DNA of 64,000 nucleotides from Salminus brasiliensis (lineage: Eukaryota; Chordata; Actinopteri; Characiformes; Bryconidae): the NCBI RefSeq assembly GCF_030463535.1, contig NC_132883.1, positions 29,641,373-29,705,372 on the forward strand. The letters are read 5' to 3'. Shown here one piece after another: positions 53,510-64,000 of the stretch. The notes below the pieces were generated by a model. It was not told where the DNA came from, searched no databases, and was given only the letters and a program-made list of their open reading frames with translations. The position numbers and the translations under genes are program-made. Every line of letters starts with the position of its first letter. Positions within the stretch are counted from its first letter, which is position 1.

Positions 53510-54290
53510 ATGGCTCAAGAACACTAACACGGAAAACATTTTGCTCTGATTTACTTCAGGCTGAAGCTGAATATCTTTACCTACAATTTAATGCTAAAAG
53601 GCAGTTGACAACTTTTTTTTTTTTTTTTTAGGCCTTTGTTGAAATACACATTAGACAGGGTTCTAAAGTTGTGCGGAATTTTATACGTTCCTACTTTGGG
53701 AAAAACTCCAAGACATTGCTGAAATGGTCGTGTGAATTACGAGATGAACGTGACTAAGACATCTCTGAAAGAGATCAAGGATAAACCTGTAACAGTTTAC
53801 AACAATTTAGTGAAAAGATATTATCTTGACTATTGGAATTTTCATTGCTCTCTGGACCCCCTTGAGCCGTCTCTGACATGGGTATCATCGTCTCTACCAT
53901 CAAATCCTTCTCCAAGAAACACCTGAGGACCCGGGGTAAATGTCAGCTCTGCAAAATAATTGAACTTTGATGAGAGTTGATGATGAAACATGTCTGAGAC
54001 AGATATCCGCATATGACGCTTTATCAAAATTGGACAAAAAAATGGACGTTGTACGATCTTAATCCTCGAGTTGGAACAATGTCATTTCTGTTGCGGCAAA
54101 TAGTTTGTATCCTTTACACGAAAATATATAATAAAAATATATATCAGTATTTTGTCTCCTATGTTTGGAAATTCGGCCGAATATAACTCTGGTCACTTAC
54201 TATGTATCTCTTACTGTGTACCTATGTAACCAATGTGTGTGTTTTGAAATTGTTAAACAAGGAAAATGTTGATGTTAAAAAACTGGTTTT
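53510..54290 (+). pseudogene. Maverick B gene 3 (unknown)
   Basis: Aligns with 36516-37435 of copy A (LYLQFNAKRQLTT; MNVTKTSLKEIKDKPVTVYN; LRVDDETCLRQI in shifted frames). The Cys/His cluster of copy A is missing. A poly-T tract at 53612-53630 is inside it. Confidence 0.5.
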
Positions 54291-54419
54291 GACTGGATTG
54301 ACTGTCTTTTTTTTTAACGGAACATAATGTAAATATCTTTTCATATTGAGAGACTTTTGTAAGAATAAATGTTGATTACACATTCGTTTTTTGACCATTT
54401 ATTGCAGAGACACTGCGAT

Positions 54420-55415
54420 ATGTCAGAGGTTGTTGAATATATATTATCCCTCAAATCTGGGGTCTTATGGAGGGGCTGAGGGTTTACAAAGAGCCGTCGC
54501 TGAAAAACTAGGTAAAAGGGTGAACGACAACGATGTTAAAAATTTGGTTAGCGGCTCAGGATGCGTATACTCTTCACAAACCCATTTCTGTGAAATTTAA
54601 AAGAAACAGTTTTTGTGAAAAATGTTGAAAAATGGCAAGCCGATTTAGTGGATATGACGAATGTGTCAAATGGTAATGAAGGTATGAAATTTATGTTGAT
54701 GCGTGTCGTTATTTTATCTAAATAATATGCTTGGGTACGCGTATTGCGAAACAAGACCAGAGTTGAAGTGACTCTCAAAGCTTTTGATTCCATTCTAAAG
54801 GAAGGGCGAGTTCCGAGAAAACTACACACTGATCAAGGAAAGGAGTTTTTTAACAATCTTTCAAGGCTTAATGAAAAAGCACAACATTACTCACTCTGCT
54901 ACGGGTACAGGACTGAAAGCTTCTGTCTGCGAGCGGTTTAACAAGACGCTCAGAAATAAAATGTGGAAATATTTTACAGCCTTTAATACGAGAAAATACT
55001 TGGATTCAGGATTTGGTTGCCGCCTACAATCACAGCTACCACAGCATTATAAAAATGAAACCGCAGAGGTCAACGAAACAAAGCCTTTAAAGTATTTAAA
55101 ACCTTGTACGGAATGTTTCCTTCAAAAGCAAAGAAACTACGATTTAAGTTTAAGGTAGGTGACGTTGTTAGGATTTCACGTTTGAAAAAGTTTGAAGAAT
55201 ATTTTGAGAAAGTTTGAGAATATTTCACAATTTCCAAACAGATACAGAGAGAGCCTCCGGTATACAAACTGCAAGATGCTGATGGTGAAAATATGGAGGG
55301 TACATTTTATGAACAGGAACTGCAAAAGATTATCGTCGGACAAGATAAATAATTTAAAATGAAAAAAATATTGGATGAAAAGGTACGAAATGGTAAAAAG
55401 ATGTTTAGTTCAATG
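54420..55415 (+). pseudogene. Maverick B integrase and chromodomain remnant
   Basis: After many shifts it shows WQADLVDM (first Asp retained), LHTDQGKEFFNNL (second Asp) and ASVCERFNKTLRNKMW (Glu), so the complete D-D-E triad is visible, unlike in copy A. The C-terminus has EPPVYKLQD, GTFYEQELQKI and the start of the chromodomain (ILDEKVRNGKKM). A deletion then fuses it to the penton gene at GGDWEVALT. Confidence 0.85.
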
Positions 55416-56014
55416 GGGGGCGATTGGGAGGTGGCACTTACACTTTTTTTGTACATTATGACAACGGCGTTACCAGAGATTTTCATACCTGTCAAATGAG
55501 CCAGGGGTATTACGGTGACCTGGAACAATTGGTTAACGAAATGAACAGGGTTGTAAAATTTTTAGGCCTTGAGGTAAGAATAAAATACAACCCCCAGACC
55601 AACAAAATCCACTTTGACACAAAGAAGCCCTATTCACCAAGTACTCGAAAACTGGCACATGTGCTGAGTCTGGAAGCAAAAAGAACTTGCTCGTGAAAAC
55701 CCAGATGCTCCCTATCCTTCCAACATTTAGAGGGGGTTTTACACACTGTTTGTGTATACAGATATGATTCATCATCAAAGAGCAGAGGATAGTTTTGTAC
55801 CTTTGTTGAGGTGCTTACATATAAGTGGTAAAACCAACAAAATTGTCACATTAACCAACAAGCCACACTACGTATGTAAGAGTGAGTAAGAATCTGATAA
55901 GCGATATAATCATCGAAGTCAAAACTGACCAAGATCTGCATATTTCTTTTCTCTACGGGAAATTTGTGGCTAAACTTCACTTTAGACCCACAAAACATTC
56001 TTTTCGTGATTAAA
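55415..56014 (+). pseudogene. Maverick B penton-like protein, N-terminus deleted
   Basis: GDWEVALT then FFVHYDNGVTRDFHTCQMSQ, YNPQTNKIHF and the end YGKFVAKLHFRPTKHSF match copy A. There is no solo LTR here. The first roughly 35 codons are absent through the fusion with the chromodomain. Confidence 0.75.
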
Positions 56015-56015
56015 C

Positions 56016-56105
56016 GATGATTTGCCCAAGGTACGCGGACCCTTAGGTCTATGTGGACTACTATCAGCATCAAGTGGGAAATGGACGGAATAGGCGGAAT
56101 CTGCA

Positions 56106-56152
<47 letters not shown>

Positions 56153-56425
56153 TTGTTCCTATTATAAAAAGGGGATTCACTATCGCAAAACCTCATTTAA
56201 AATACGCAGCAAAAGGTATTGTAAGTGATGTGGTGAGTAACATTGTCACAAACAGAACTGAAAAACAGGAGGGATTAGGTGGCCTCTTGGAAAGAGGTAC
56301 GTCATTCCAAATAAAAAAATGCAAGATCACGCAAAGTAAAGTCAGAGTAAAAAAGACCAAACGAAGCGGAAACAAGTGTTCTGCCTCCATCATCATCATC
56401 CGTCAAAAAAAAAAAGAAAGGTGAA
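56016..56425 (+). pseudogene. Maverick B pVI-like protein with a long poly-T tract
   Basis: VPIIKRGFTIAKPHLKYAAK and the basic tail KVRVKKTKRSGNK match copy A. The GLGGIFKALF region is replaced by about 40 T residues (56110-56150), which may be the tail of a lost insertion or replication slippage. Confidence 0.6.
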
Positions 56426-56434
56426 CATTTTTTA

Positions 56435-57560
56435 ATGTTTTCCTGCACATTCTATCGTGCACCAAGTCGGAATTGGATATTTGTACGCTACTGTACACCC
56501 AAACGAGCATTGAGAAGTACGTTTACATTGAAAAAAACCCCCGCTTTCAGCCATAATGGATAACGGACCCTTAGAGTTTTTCATAGCGGGCAATGGTGAA
56601 GAACTTAAACAACACTTTTTCATCTCCGATGTAAAATCACAAATGCATACAGGACCGACATAGCTAACGATGCTAAGGTCGGAGTTGTAAACTACCCCAT
56701 AGCGTCTCTTTTCTCAAGTAGATGTTATGTTGGGAGATCGCTTCATAATTCAGTCGAGTAATACGTACCACTATAGAGCAATTATGGAGTTGATTTTTAA
56801 ATTAGCAAAACTGCTTTGGAAATGCAATATTCCGCAGGGCTATTTTACAAAGATACCTCAGGACAAATGGACGCGACGGACCCACAAGGTTGTAAGAACG
56901 GACTCAGAAACCGAGCCCTTTTTAGCTCCGAAAGCTTGGTTGGTCATATTCACTCCAATATATATTTTTCAGGATAAACTGTTAGTGAACGGTGTTGATT
57001 TAAAAATTAAAATGGTTCGAAGTAAAGAGGAATTTTGTCTGGTGAAAGAGTCCAGGATTACATTCTTAAATTACTTTCGGCATCTCGGTTTGTGAAAAAA
57101 GAAACTGTGTCTCCGGCTGTAGAGTTGGGACACGCGCAGGCGTTGTCCTGGGACCTCTACCTAAAACTGTCATTTTCGGAATGGTTGACAATGATTCTTT
57201 CAGCAGAGTGATTGATAAGAACCCCTTCAATTTTAAACATTACGATACAGTTTGTCACTCTTTATGTAGACGGAACACCGTATCCGGCAAAGCCGTTTCA
57301 GCCTAATTTTGAATCAGGAAACTATTTTAGAGTCTGGAAAACATCGTAAGGATCAAGGATTGTCGATCAACAGACAAGACTACACGCAAGGCTACACCCT
57401 GACTGCCTTCAATCTGAGTCCCGATGATAACTGCAGTGATGAAGTCGGGAAATATGAGACTGGAGCTAAGTATTTGAAACCCTTTTTCGAGAACCGTAAA
57501 CCTAATCGTATACGCCATTTTTGATTTGATTTTGAAAATCGATCAGTGAAACGTCCTCAT
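56435..57560 (+). pseudogene. Maverick B major capsid protein
   Basis: Homologous along its length to 40217-41390. It keeps GDRFIIQSSNTYHYRAIMEL and VNGVDLKIKMVRSKEEFCLV, and a segment near 57190-57300 that copy A has lost. Deletions occur near 56600 and 57140. Confidence 0.8.
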
Positions 57561-57575
57561 CGATTATCTGTAAAC

Positions 57576-58100
57576 ATGGATACCAGAGAACCTTTGGATG
57601 TGTTGAGAAGTTTCCCCATGGTAAAAAGCTATTCAGAGGTGTCTTTGCCTGTGATGAACTACCCGAAAACGCTGTGACACAATTTCCAATGTTCTTTTCA
57701 TCGTAAACACTCACCCGAGTTACATGCCCGGCGAACACTGGCTGGCTTTAAGCCTAAACAATAAAACCTTAGAAGAATTATTTGAGTAGTACGGAAACCC
57801 ACCAACTTAGGAACTCTTTCCTAAATCTATTTATTCATTTAAAAAAAAAAGAACTGCTTTACAATAAGTCACAACTTTAAAGCAAGGTTGAAGGTTTGAA
57901 TCAGTTTGTTGTGGATAACTCTGCGTGTTCTTTTTATGTCACAGAGCTAAAGGATATTTGTTTAATCATATTATATCTATGTATATCGATGATTTGAAAA
58001 GAAACAATGATGCGGTTGTATCTTTCGTCAAACAAATGTATCTTAGAGTAAATAAATCTTGTCATGAAATGTGTTCCATGTGTTGACAACTGCGAATGGA
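57576..58100 (+). pseudogene. Maverick B adenain-like protease
   Basis: MDTREPLDVLRS start, then PSYMPGEHWLALSLNNKTLE with the catalytic His (57710-57770), then YGNPPT and a damaged Cys region where the Gln codon of CGQHC is a stop. Copy A has the opposite damage (Cys kept, His lost). Confidence 0.75.
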
Positions 58101-58234
58101 ATGTAATGCATAGTGAAATAACACAGGAAACAAAGAAAATTGTATCAAACGTTTATTCAAATAAAGAGACAACTTTACAAGATTGTACAACTTTATATCG
58201 TCTTATTATTTATTATCAACATAATACACGTCAT

Positions 58235-58395
58235 TAAAAATTTAACCAGCTTGACGAAGTAAAACTGGGGCATTTAAAACTCGGTCGAGGGTACCGCGAC
58301 TAGATGAGTCAGTCGCTTCTTTTATAATCTGAGCAGTTTGAAACTACCTGAGAATAAAATGACTTGGGTTTTCACGTCGGATCTTTTACGTCAAA
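58235..58395 (-). pseudogene. Maverick B small conserved protein, truncated
   Basis: Matches the C-terminal third of the copy A gene at 42018-42407; the rest is deleted and fused to the end of the ATPase gene at about 58395. Confidence 0.6.
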
Positions 58396-58780
58396 CCCCG
58401 TAGGATTTTCAAAAAGAACCATGTAGTTAGTGTTTAAATTGATTGTTCTGTTGCTTCTACCTTGAAAAAAAAATACATAATGCTCAGATTTCTATGATGA
58501 GTATATTTTGTGAAGGCTTTTTCTACTTCCTCATTCTTGCTAGCCGTTTTCATTAAATCGTCATCACCAATAAATTTGTTTTGTGGGGTGGAAATAGTTC
58601 AGAGTCGGGTATACCTTCAACGCATTAAACCTTTATATTTTTCATCAGATCATTGTACATTGGCTGCCAACACCAAACAATCTGATTGAAACTTTTTGAC
58701 CCGACATTCTTACAATTTTCAAGCAACATTTTGATAAAAAAAAATTCCCGCTATTGCTAGCACCACAAACAATGCAAGAA
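58396..58780 (-). pseudogene. Maverick B packaging ATPase (FtsK/HerA-like)
   Basis: Minus-strand pieces give GASNSGN where the Walker A loop is expected, then FNQIVWCWQPMYNDLMKNI, then DDDLMKTASKNEEVEKAF (Walker B) and FTKYTHHRNLSIM, the conserved THHRNLS block of Polinton ATPases, and TNYMVLF-like sequence near the end. The Walker A lysine is not evident. The N-terminal part is missing. The enzyme would pump DNA into capsids. Confidence 0.75.
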
Positions 58781-58881
58781 AAAGGGAGCTGAAACCTAGC
58801 ATCAAAACATTTTTTTTTACCTTTTTTTTATTTATTTATTATTATTATTATATATATTTTTTTGGACAAATGAAAAATCTT

Positions 58882-61800
58882 TTAATACCTGTAAGGTAAG
58901 GCTGTAAAGTCCGGTAATAACATGGAATCTTTGAAGGAACTGGTTGACGAAAGTGTGAAGGCTTTCACGTGAAAAACAAAAGCCCAGATGAAAAGGTTAA
59001 AAAAGTCGTGTACGATAAACAGGTTTACAACTTTATCATTAGCATAGTTTAAAGTAATGACTTTGACCTTCATCGTAGTCTTACCCTTGAAAGTTCTGTA
59101 ACCGTAGGTTTTTGGTCCGCCGCTTACAAATTCTACAATAAGATCACCCGGGTCCAGTTCACTCGTGAGACAACCCAAGTAATCCCCCAGAGGCGGCATC
59201 CAGTCACCCCTTTTACTTTTGAAGATGATTCTGTCGATCTGTGTAAAAACGCCTCTGTTGCAGTCGGCAAATTACGCCGCACAGTTCGAGTCTAGTGTAG
59301 GCCATAGTGAAAATACAGATAAAGATGTTAGCTTTACCTGGTTTAAGAAACCTATTGTCTGCGTACCTCCACTGCACCATAGCTACCTCATCGTTTAAAA
59401 ATGAGAAATGACTCAAGTCGTACATATCTGAGAACATGTACTGTAAAAACTCTCTAGGGTCTTTGATTAGGAAAGTGTTTGACCTATCAGGTCTCTGACA
59501 CATCTTACCCCACAAAAAATGTAAAGCCAGTTTAGCCACAGGTCTCTTGGGTGGATTTACGATGATGCGATATTCGCCTAGCTTGACCCCTTCGATCTCG
59601 AGATACTTTTCAACGTATTCACTTTTACCGAACTCCTCAACCACCCAGGATGGATAATGTGAGCTCTTGTTCGTCTTTAGAAACCTTTTGATGTAGTCTG
59701 CAAACAACTCATTCGTCCGATTGGAGAAATGCCAGATTTCATACACCTTCATCACTCTGTACCCCTTCTTGTAGGTGATGCATCACTCTGTATCACCTCC
59801 TCCCCATGGTCGCAACTTTGCTGTTGCAGGTCTGCGCATGTTCGACATGAAGGAAACACAAGCTTATTTTTCACCCGATAGGGAAGGATGGAAGCCCATA
59901 ACCCCCCTAGGAGGCAGAATTTTTATTCTGATGAGACCAACGTACTTTTCCAAAGGTTTAAAATCGCGAAAGACTAATGTGGGATGTCCCACCGGCTAGC
60001 TCTTTGTCTTGTTCACGTATGGATAGAGAGATGTAAAATCGTAGTAATCTATTCTCTTATCGGGTTGAGCTATGTAGTGAAGGTGTTTGTCCGACCGCCA
60101 AACAAAACGTCTCACAGGTTCAAACGTTCAGGAAAATCAAAGCGATTAAGAAACAGTTTCACATCCTGATTTGATCTTTTCATCTCGTTCCACGCATATT
60201 CCCACATCATTGTTACGTGCAAGTTGTGGGTGCTTCGTAATACCTGAATTTTTTCCAAACTCTGTTGGCGAATGTCTCCAAAGGAATGTGATTCCTTACT
60301 CAGAGTATGCGTCATGTTTGAAGGGTAGCATATCACATTCAGGATAAAAACATCCTAAAAACTGGAACGCTTTTCTCCTGCTGCAGTCTTCAAAGTAACC
60401 GTCTACACAGTAGTTTCAGAACTTGACTTCACCTTTTGTTTAGGGCGAATGGGAATCTTGTCTTTCAGAGATGTACTCTAACCATTGAATGGTGGGCGTT
60501 GAAAACTATTTCTGCCTGTTGATGTAATTATCTAAAGGCAGGATAGCTAGTGTGTTTTCAGGCAGGTTCTGAAAATTTTCAAACAAATGCTTGCAATGGT
60601 AATACACTTGGTAATACACTGTGCTGTTTAGTATTTCACTCCTGAGGATGCGATGTCTGGCATTCAGAATACGAATGTCATTTTCACAGTATTCTGCCGT
60701 CTCTTTCCTAAAGTCAAACACCTTTCCTGCGAGGGTGCCATACCACTCAAATAATGTATCTCTCCCTTTGCTCATCATGGTGTCTACACCGTAGAACTTT
60801 GGTTGAAGATAAGGCCCTACATAGTTTTGATTTTCAAGGGTAGTCCGCAAATGTGGAAAATAACCTTTCTTTTCCGAAAGTCTTGCCTTTGTATTTCCTC
60901 CTGCGAAACCGGTTAAAAAATGCTGCTGCGCTTTCGATGTCTTCCACAGACCACACATTACCGGTAAAATTGAAGCAACATGCATAGTTTGCTATGTGGT
61001 AACCTGTCTGTTGATTTGACTCAAACATAAGATGTACTTTTTATCCGCACTATTTTTAACGGTTTCATAACTCATTCGTGAATTTCAGAATTAACTTTGA
61101 CGCTGCAGTGTTAGACTTTTTTTTATCACCCCAATGCTTTTTGGAATTCTTTAACTCTATGTTGCATAGTGTTACACTCAGGACAATAGTACCTTAACTC
61201 ACACGGTAAGCAACTTTTACCTTCAGATTTCGTAGCAATATGCTGATCTACAAATCCTTAGGCAATCTTTGCATTGTACAGATTTTAGGATGACCAGGGC
61301 ATTCACAGTCTAGATACACGTTGCAAAACATTTTTGATGTTTAATATTGTTAAATCCTGCATAGCAGTAAGGGCATATGTAGGACGTGCCTAATTGAGCT
61401 TTGAGGTTTTTCACTTTAAAGTAATGATTTTTGTGTAGGAACAAGAACAAGGTTTTGTCATGCGGTATCTTGCTGTTCTGAAAATAAGAGTACTTGTTTT
61501 TGTTTCTGTCACAGGACATCACTACAATTTTACAGTTTAGCGGCTGTTCAAAACTCTGTCAGCCAGACTGACTCATTTACAGATAATCCCGCATCGTGTT
61601 GCAATTGTGTCGCGAGTTGTTTGATTTTGAAATCTTTTTTATCAGGGTTCAATAATCGGGAAACGCAAGTCAAAACACAAGTTATCTTTGTTTTGAAAAA
61701 CATACAGGTGTTTCATCTTTTTCTGAACAATGTCAGTTGAGTTGAAGTGTGATAGCTTATTACGTACTCCACCACGGGGCACGTGTACGATTCGAATCAC

Positions 61801-62115
61801 CAGTTGCAAAGTTTTGTGGAAAAGTATTTCAGATTTACTCTGAACAGTGTTTTCAATCATCTTCAGAATTGATTCTAAATCCACAACCCTGCTTATTACC
61901 TGAACGGGGGATGAAACATTCAGAGCATTACCTTGATTTCGACGTGAATGTCACGTGGGCCCACTTCCTCATTAGCGACATTGAGCATTTGATTTCTAGT
62001 ACATAATTGTAAAACTCTGCAAAACTATCAACATTTTCTAATGCTGCAAAGTTTACCTGCCTTCTAATTTCTGTAGTAATGATATTCGGATCTACGCCAT
62101 ATCCCATTTGATCAT
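58882..62115 (-). pseudogene. Maverick B protein-primed DNA polymerase B
   Basis: From the N-terminus: GYGVDPNIITTEIRRQVN (62100), VVHVPRGG-like and NKDNLCFDLR (61640-61880), CPYCYAGFNNIKHQKC (61320-61400), the exonuclease with FESNQQTGYHIANYACC, KKGYFPHL, ENQNYVGPYLQP and YCENDIRIL (60500-61030), then YYDFTSLYPYVNKTKS (polymerase motif A, about 60030), KLALHFLWGKMCQR (motif B, usual Asn replaced by His) and AYTRLELCGVI with, in a shifted frame, TQIDR where D-T-D-S is expected (motif C lost). A PolB of usual Polinton layout, inactive. Confidence 0.88.
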
Positions 62116-62460
62116 GGCCGATGTCGGATGAAAGGTTAATAGTTTAATAGCTATTATATAGCTTAATAATCTTCCAAAGGGAAATGATTTGGGTTACTTG
62201 TTTCATTATCGTGAACGGAACTGTTTGACAAAATGTGTGATGCCAGAGTAAAATTTTCCAGATTATCGTTTAATCTCGATAGACTTTCAATCAAGTTTCA
62301 GGTTTGTCATTTGCATAACATGTCAGGACATTTATGCTTGTGAAATGCTTGTGGTGAGGCTCAGGTTGATACTCTACAGGAGGACAAAGCTATATGCATA
62401 CTAAACATTAAAATAAGCTTATAGCAATTATAAATAAACACAAAATACAGAATATACAAA
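62116..62460 (-). pseudogene. Possible upstream continuation of the PolB reading frame
   Basis: The minus strand contains an open, non-repetitive stretch (LIESLSRLNDNLENFTLASH, 62200-62310) that reads toward PolB. No motif is recognised. The right part carries no recognisable gene. Confidence 0.35.
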
Positions 62461-63640
62461 GGCAGGAGGGATCTGTAGAAAGTTTCTGATATGAGACAGG
62501 TCTAGTCTGAGAGAGTGGAGCTAAATATAAATGTGTATGTTTGTCTATTCCTGTTATATAAAGTGACTTAGTGATGTTGTCCATAGCAGTGATATATAGT
62601 GTATTAATAATAAAGTGTCTGAGTGCAGTGGTGTTGGTGAGAGGTTCACAGCTTGTTCAGGAACCTGATGGCTTGTGGGTAGAAACTGTTCATTAGCCGG
62701 TTTAGCCGGCTACACAGTCATGTGTAAACAGGGAATACAAGAGTGAGGAGCCCCTGTGCTCAGAGTCAGCGTGGACGAGAAGCTGTTTCCTACTGTCACC
62801 ACCTGGGGTCTACTTGTTAGGAAGTCCGGGACCCAGTTGCACAGATGGGAGTTCAAACCCAAGTTTGTGAGCTTGGGTATGAGTTTAGCTGGGATGATGG
62901 TGTTGAATGCTGAGCTGTAATCTATGAACAGCATTCTCACATAGGTGTTCTTCCTGTCCAAGTGTGTGAGGGCAGAGTGCACGGTCCGTGCAATAGCGTC
63001 ATCTGTGGATCTTTTGGAATGATATGCAAATTGGTGAGGGTCCATGGTGGCTGGAAGCGAGGAACAGATATGGGTTTTGACCAGCCACTCAAAGCACTTC
63101 ATAGCTGTTGATGTCAGTGCAACAGGGCGGTAGTCATTCAGGCAGGAGATCCCACCACCTTTGTAGTCCATGATAGCATGGAGACCATTCCACATGCGTG
63201 TGAGATCAAACCCATGGTAGTTGGACTCTACTATGTCCCTATAGTTCCTTTTGGTCTGATAGTCCACTGAAGGTCATATCTCAGGACTTGCTTGGTCTGT
63301 GTAAGTCTTTATCTGTATGCAGGCAGGAGAAGAATGGAGGTGTATCAGCTTTGCCAAAGGCAGGGCGGGGGAGGGGTTTGTAACTGTCTTTAAGTGCAGT
63401 GTAGCAGTGATCAAGAATCTGTTCTCCTCGGGTGGGGAGATTAATGTGCTGGTAGTATTTGGGCAGAACCATTTTCAGGTTTGCCCTCTTAAAATCCCCA
63501 ACCATAATAAAAACAGCCTCTGGGTGGGAGTTCTCCAGCCTGCTGATGAACTCCTACAGAGCCTTTAATGCATATGACTTGTTTGCCTGAGGAGGGATAT
63601 TGGCTGTGGTGAGGATGACTGAGCTGAAGTCTCTAGGTAG
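62460..63640 (-). mobile_element. Rex1-like non-LTR retrotransposon, internally deleted
   Basis: The 3' UTR is at about 62460-62700, then RT (62710-63180: [47 protein letters not shown] with the first Asp), joined by deletion to [13 protein letters not shown], and the end of the endonuclease (63281-63505: GDFKRANLKMVLPKYYQHI, LDHCYTAL). The RT YADD part is missing because the frame ends at APHSC. Typical of the Rex1/Babar group in fish; clade name from memory. Confidence 0.75.
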
Positions 63641-63649
63641 AAAAAATCA

Positions 63650-63920
63650 GATCAGAGATAGAGAAAAATCAGATCAGAGAAAAAATCCTGAGGAATCGTC
63701 ATACACTTCTATATGAGGATTGTGATCGCAGGGGTGCGCCAAAAATTCATTGAGTTGATTCACCGCTTCTAACAGGAAGGGGTTTATTGTGGTAATGGGA
63801 TCTTGTTTGTTCAGTGCAATCTTGACAGATTTTGGTTTAGTTCACTAAAGACATTGTGTTGAACTTCTGATGGGTTTTCTGAGTTAATGACGGAGCGTGA
63901 CAATTGAGTAATTGGATTAT
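63650..63920 (-). pseudogene. Unidentified coding relic, perhaps Maverick
   Basis: With one shift the minus strand reads SVINSENPSEVQHNVFSELN and KQDPITTINPFLLEAVNQLN, LAHPCDHNPHIEVYDDSSG. It is not low-complexity and may be the start of the PolB gene separated by the Rex1 insertion. This rests on position only. Confidence 0.35.
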
Positions 63921-63924
63921 GTTC

Positions 63925-64000
63925 CTGAGATAAAGATTTACATTTACATTTAAGGCATATAGCAGACTCTCTTATCCAGAGCGACTTGTAAAAGTGCTTT
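63925..64000. repeat. Start of a dispersed fish repeat
   Basis: ACATTTACATTTAAGGCATA and CTTATCCAGAGCGACTTGTA form a very common end sequence of interspersed repeats in fish genomes. The element runs out of the window. Confidence 0.5.

Larger units (their letters stand above)
52960..62115 (+). mobile_element. Maverick/Polinton copy B (damaged, no TIR at left)
   Basis: It repeats the copy A order from the middle of gene 1 through protease, then adds the packaging ATPase and PolB on the minus strand. Its left side begins inside gene 1 next to a PolB fragment of another copy. On the right, PolB N-terminal sequence approaches a Rex1-like insertion. No TIR is found. Every gene has multiple breaks, more than in copy A, so it is probably older. 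Confidence 0.85.

Noticed and set aside
56053..56424. A frame with a long polyphenylalanine run
   Set aside because: It is produced by a poly-T tract of about 40 bases inside the degraded pVI-like gene.

Overview
The window reads as teleost fish nuclear DNA made almost entirely of nested mobile elements. The evidence is the mix of element types (Maverick/Polinton large DNA transposons, L2 and Rex1-like non-LTR retrotransposons, Tc1-like elements, endogenous retroviruses, a tRNA-derived SINE) together with intron-containing vertebrate gene pieces (a claudin-10-like gene and a DUF4743/Nudix-family gene). The species cannot be named from sequence alone. Nearly every coding region carries stops, frameshifts or deletions. 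The clearest exceptions are a clean four-exon SAMD3-like gene and a multi-exon gene near the right end of a Maverick.

Layout. 1-1074: 5'-truncated L2. 1075-1440: minisatellite and the 5' part of a dispersed coiled-coil gene family. About 1600-4720: minus-strand endogenous retrovirus without LTRs (env, dUTPase, integrase, RNase H, protease; RT deleted). 4721-5957: AT-rich DNA and minisatellites. 5958-6192 and 31077-31140: two consecutive, phase-compatible plus-strand exons of a DUF4743 (Nudix-related) gene. The intron between them holds a 24.56-kb element (6315-30872) flanked by the 6-bp duplication CGTGGT.

That element is a large palindrome. Its two ends are Maverick-type terminal inverted repeats that include the start of a Maverick gene. 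Its arms of about 5.5 kb carry the same claudin-10-like pseudogene (exons 1-4, introns kept) in opposite orientations. The arms meet with no spacer at a perfect AT-rich palindrome, and a Tc1-like element (17265-25349) sits exactly on that axis. A gamma/epsilon-like endogenous retrovirus (17413-24384, both LTRs, 4-bp TSD CAAC) later entered the Tc1 repeat. The left arm alone was entered by a 5.4-kb TA-flanked TIR element (8563-13973) carrying the SAMD3-like gene.

31341-44552 is Maverick copy A: left TIR, two unknown genes, integrase with chromodomain, penton-like protein, pVI-like peptide, major capsid protein, adenain-like protease, a small minus-strand gene, a spliced minus-strand gene and a right TIR. 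It is broken by an L2, a solo LTR and a Tc1 fragment, and it lacks ATPase and DNA polymerase. 44553-46500: minisatellite, a broken coiled-coil gene, and a scrap of LTR-retrotransposon pol. 46640-46903 and 52590-52850: plus-strand Maverick PolB exonuclease pieces separated by a nearly full-length L2 (46904-51770), undefined sequence and a SINE. 52960-62115: Maverick copy B, with a similar gene order plus the packaging ATPase and PolB on the minus strand. 62460-63640: Rex1-like retrotransposon. The window ends in a dispersed repeat.

Taken together, copies A and B document most of the gene set of a viral-type Maverick: protein-primed polymerase, retroviral-type integrase, capsid, penton, protease and packaging ATPase. 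The palindrome looks like a derivative that kept only Maverick ends around captured host DNA, was inserted as a unit (its 6-bp TSD has the length left by Maverick integrase), and was probably mobilised by enzymes supplied from copies such as A or B. No rRNA gene, free-standing tRNA gene or CRISPR array is seen.
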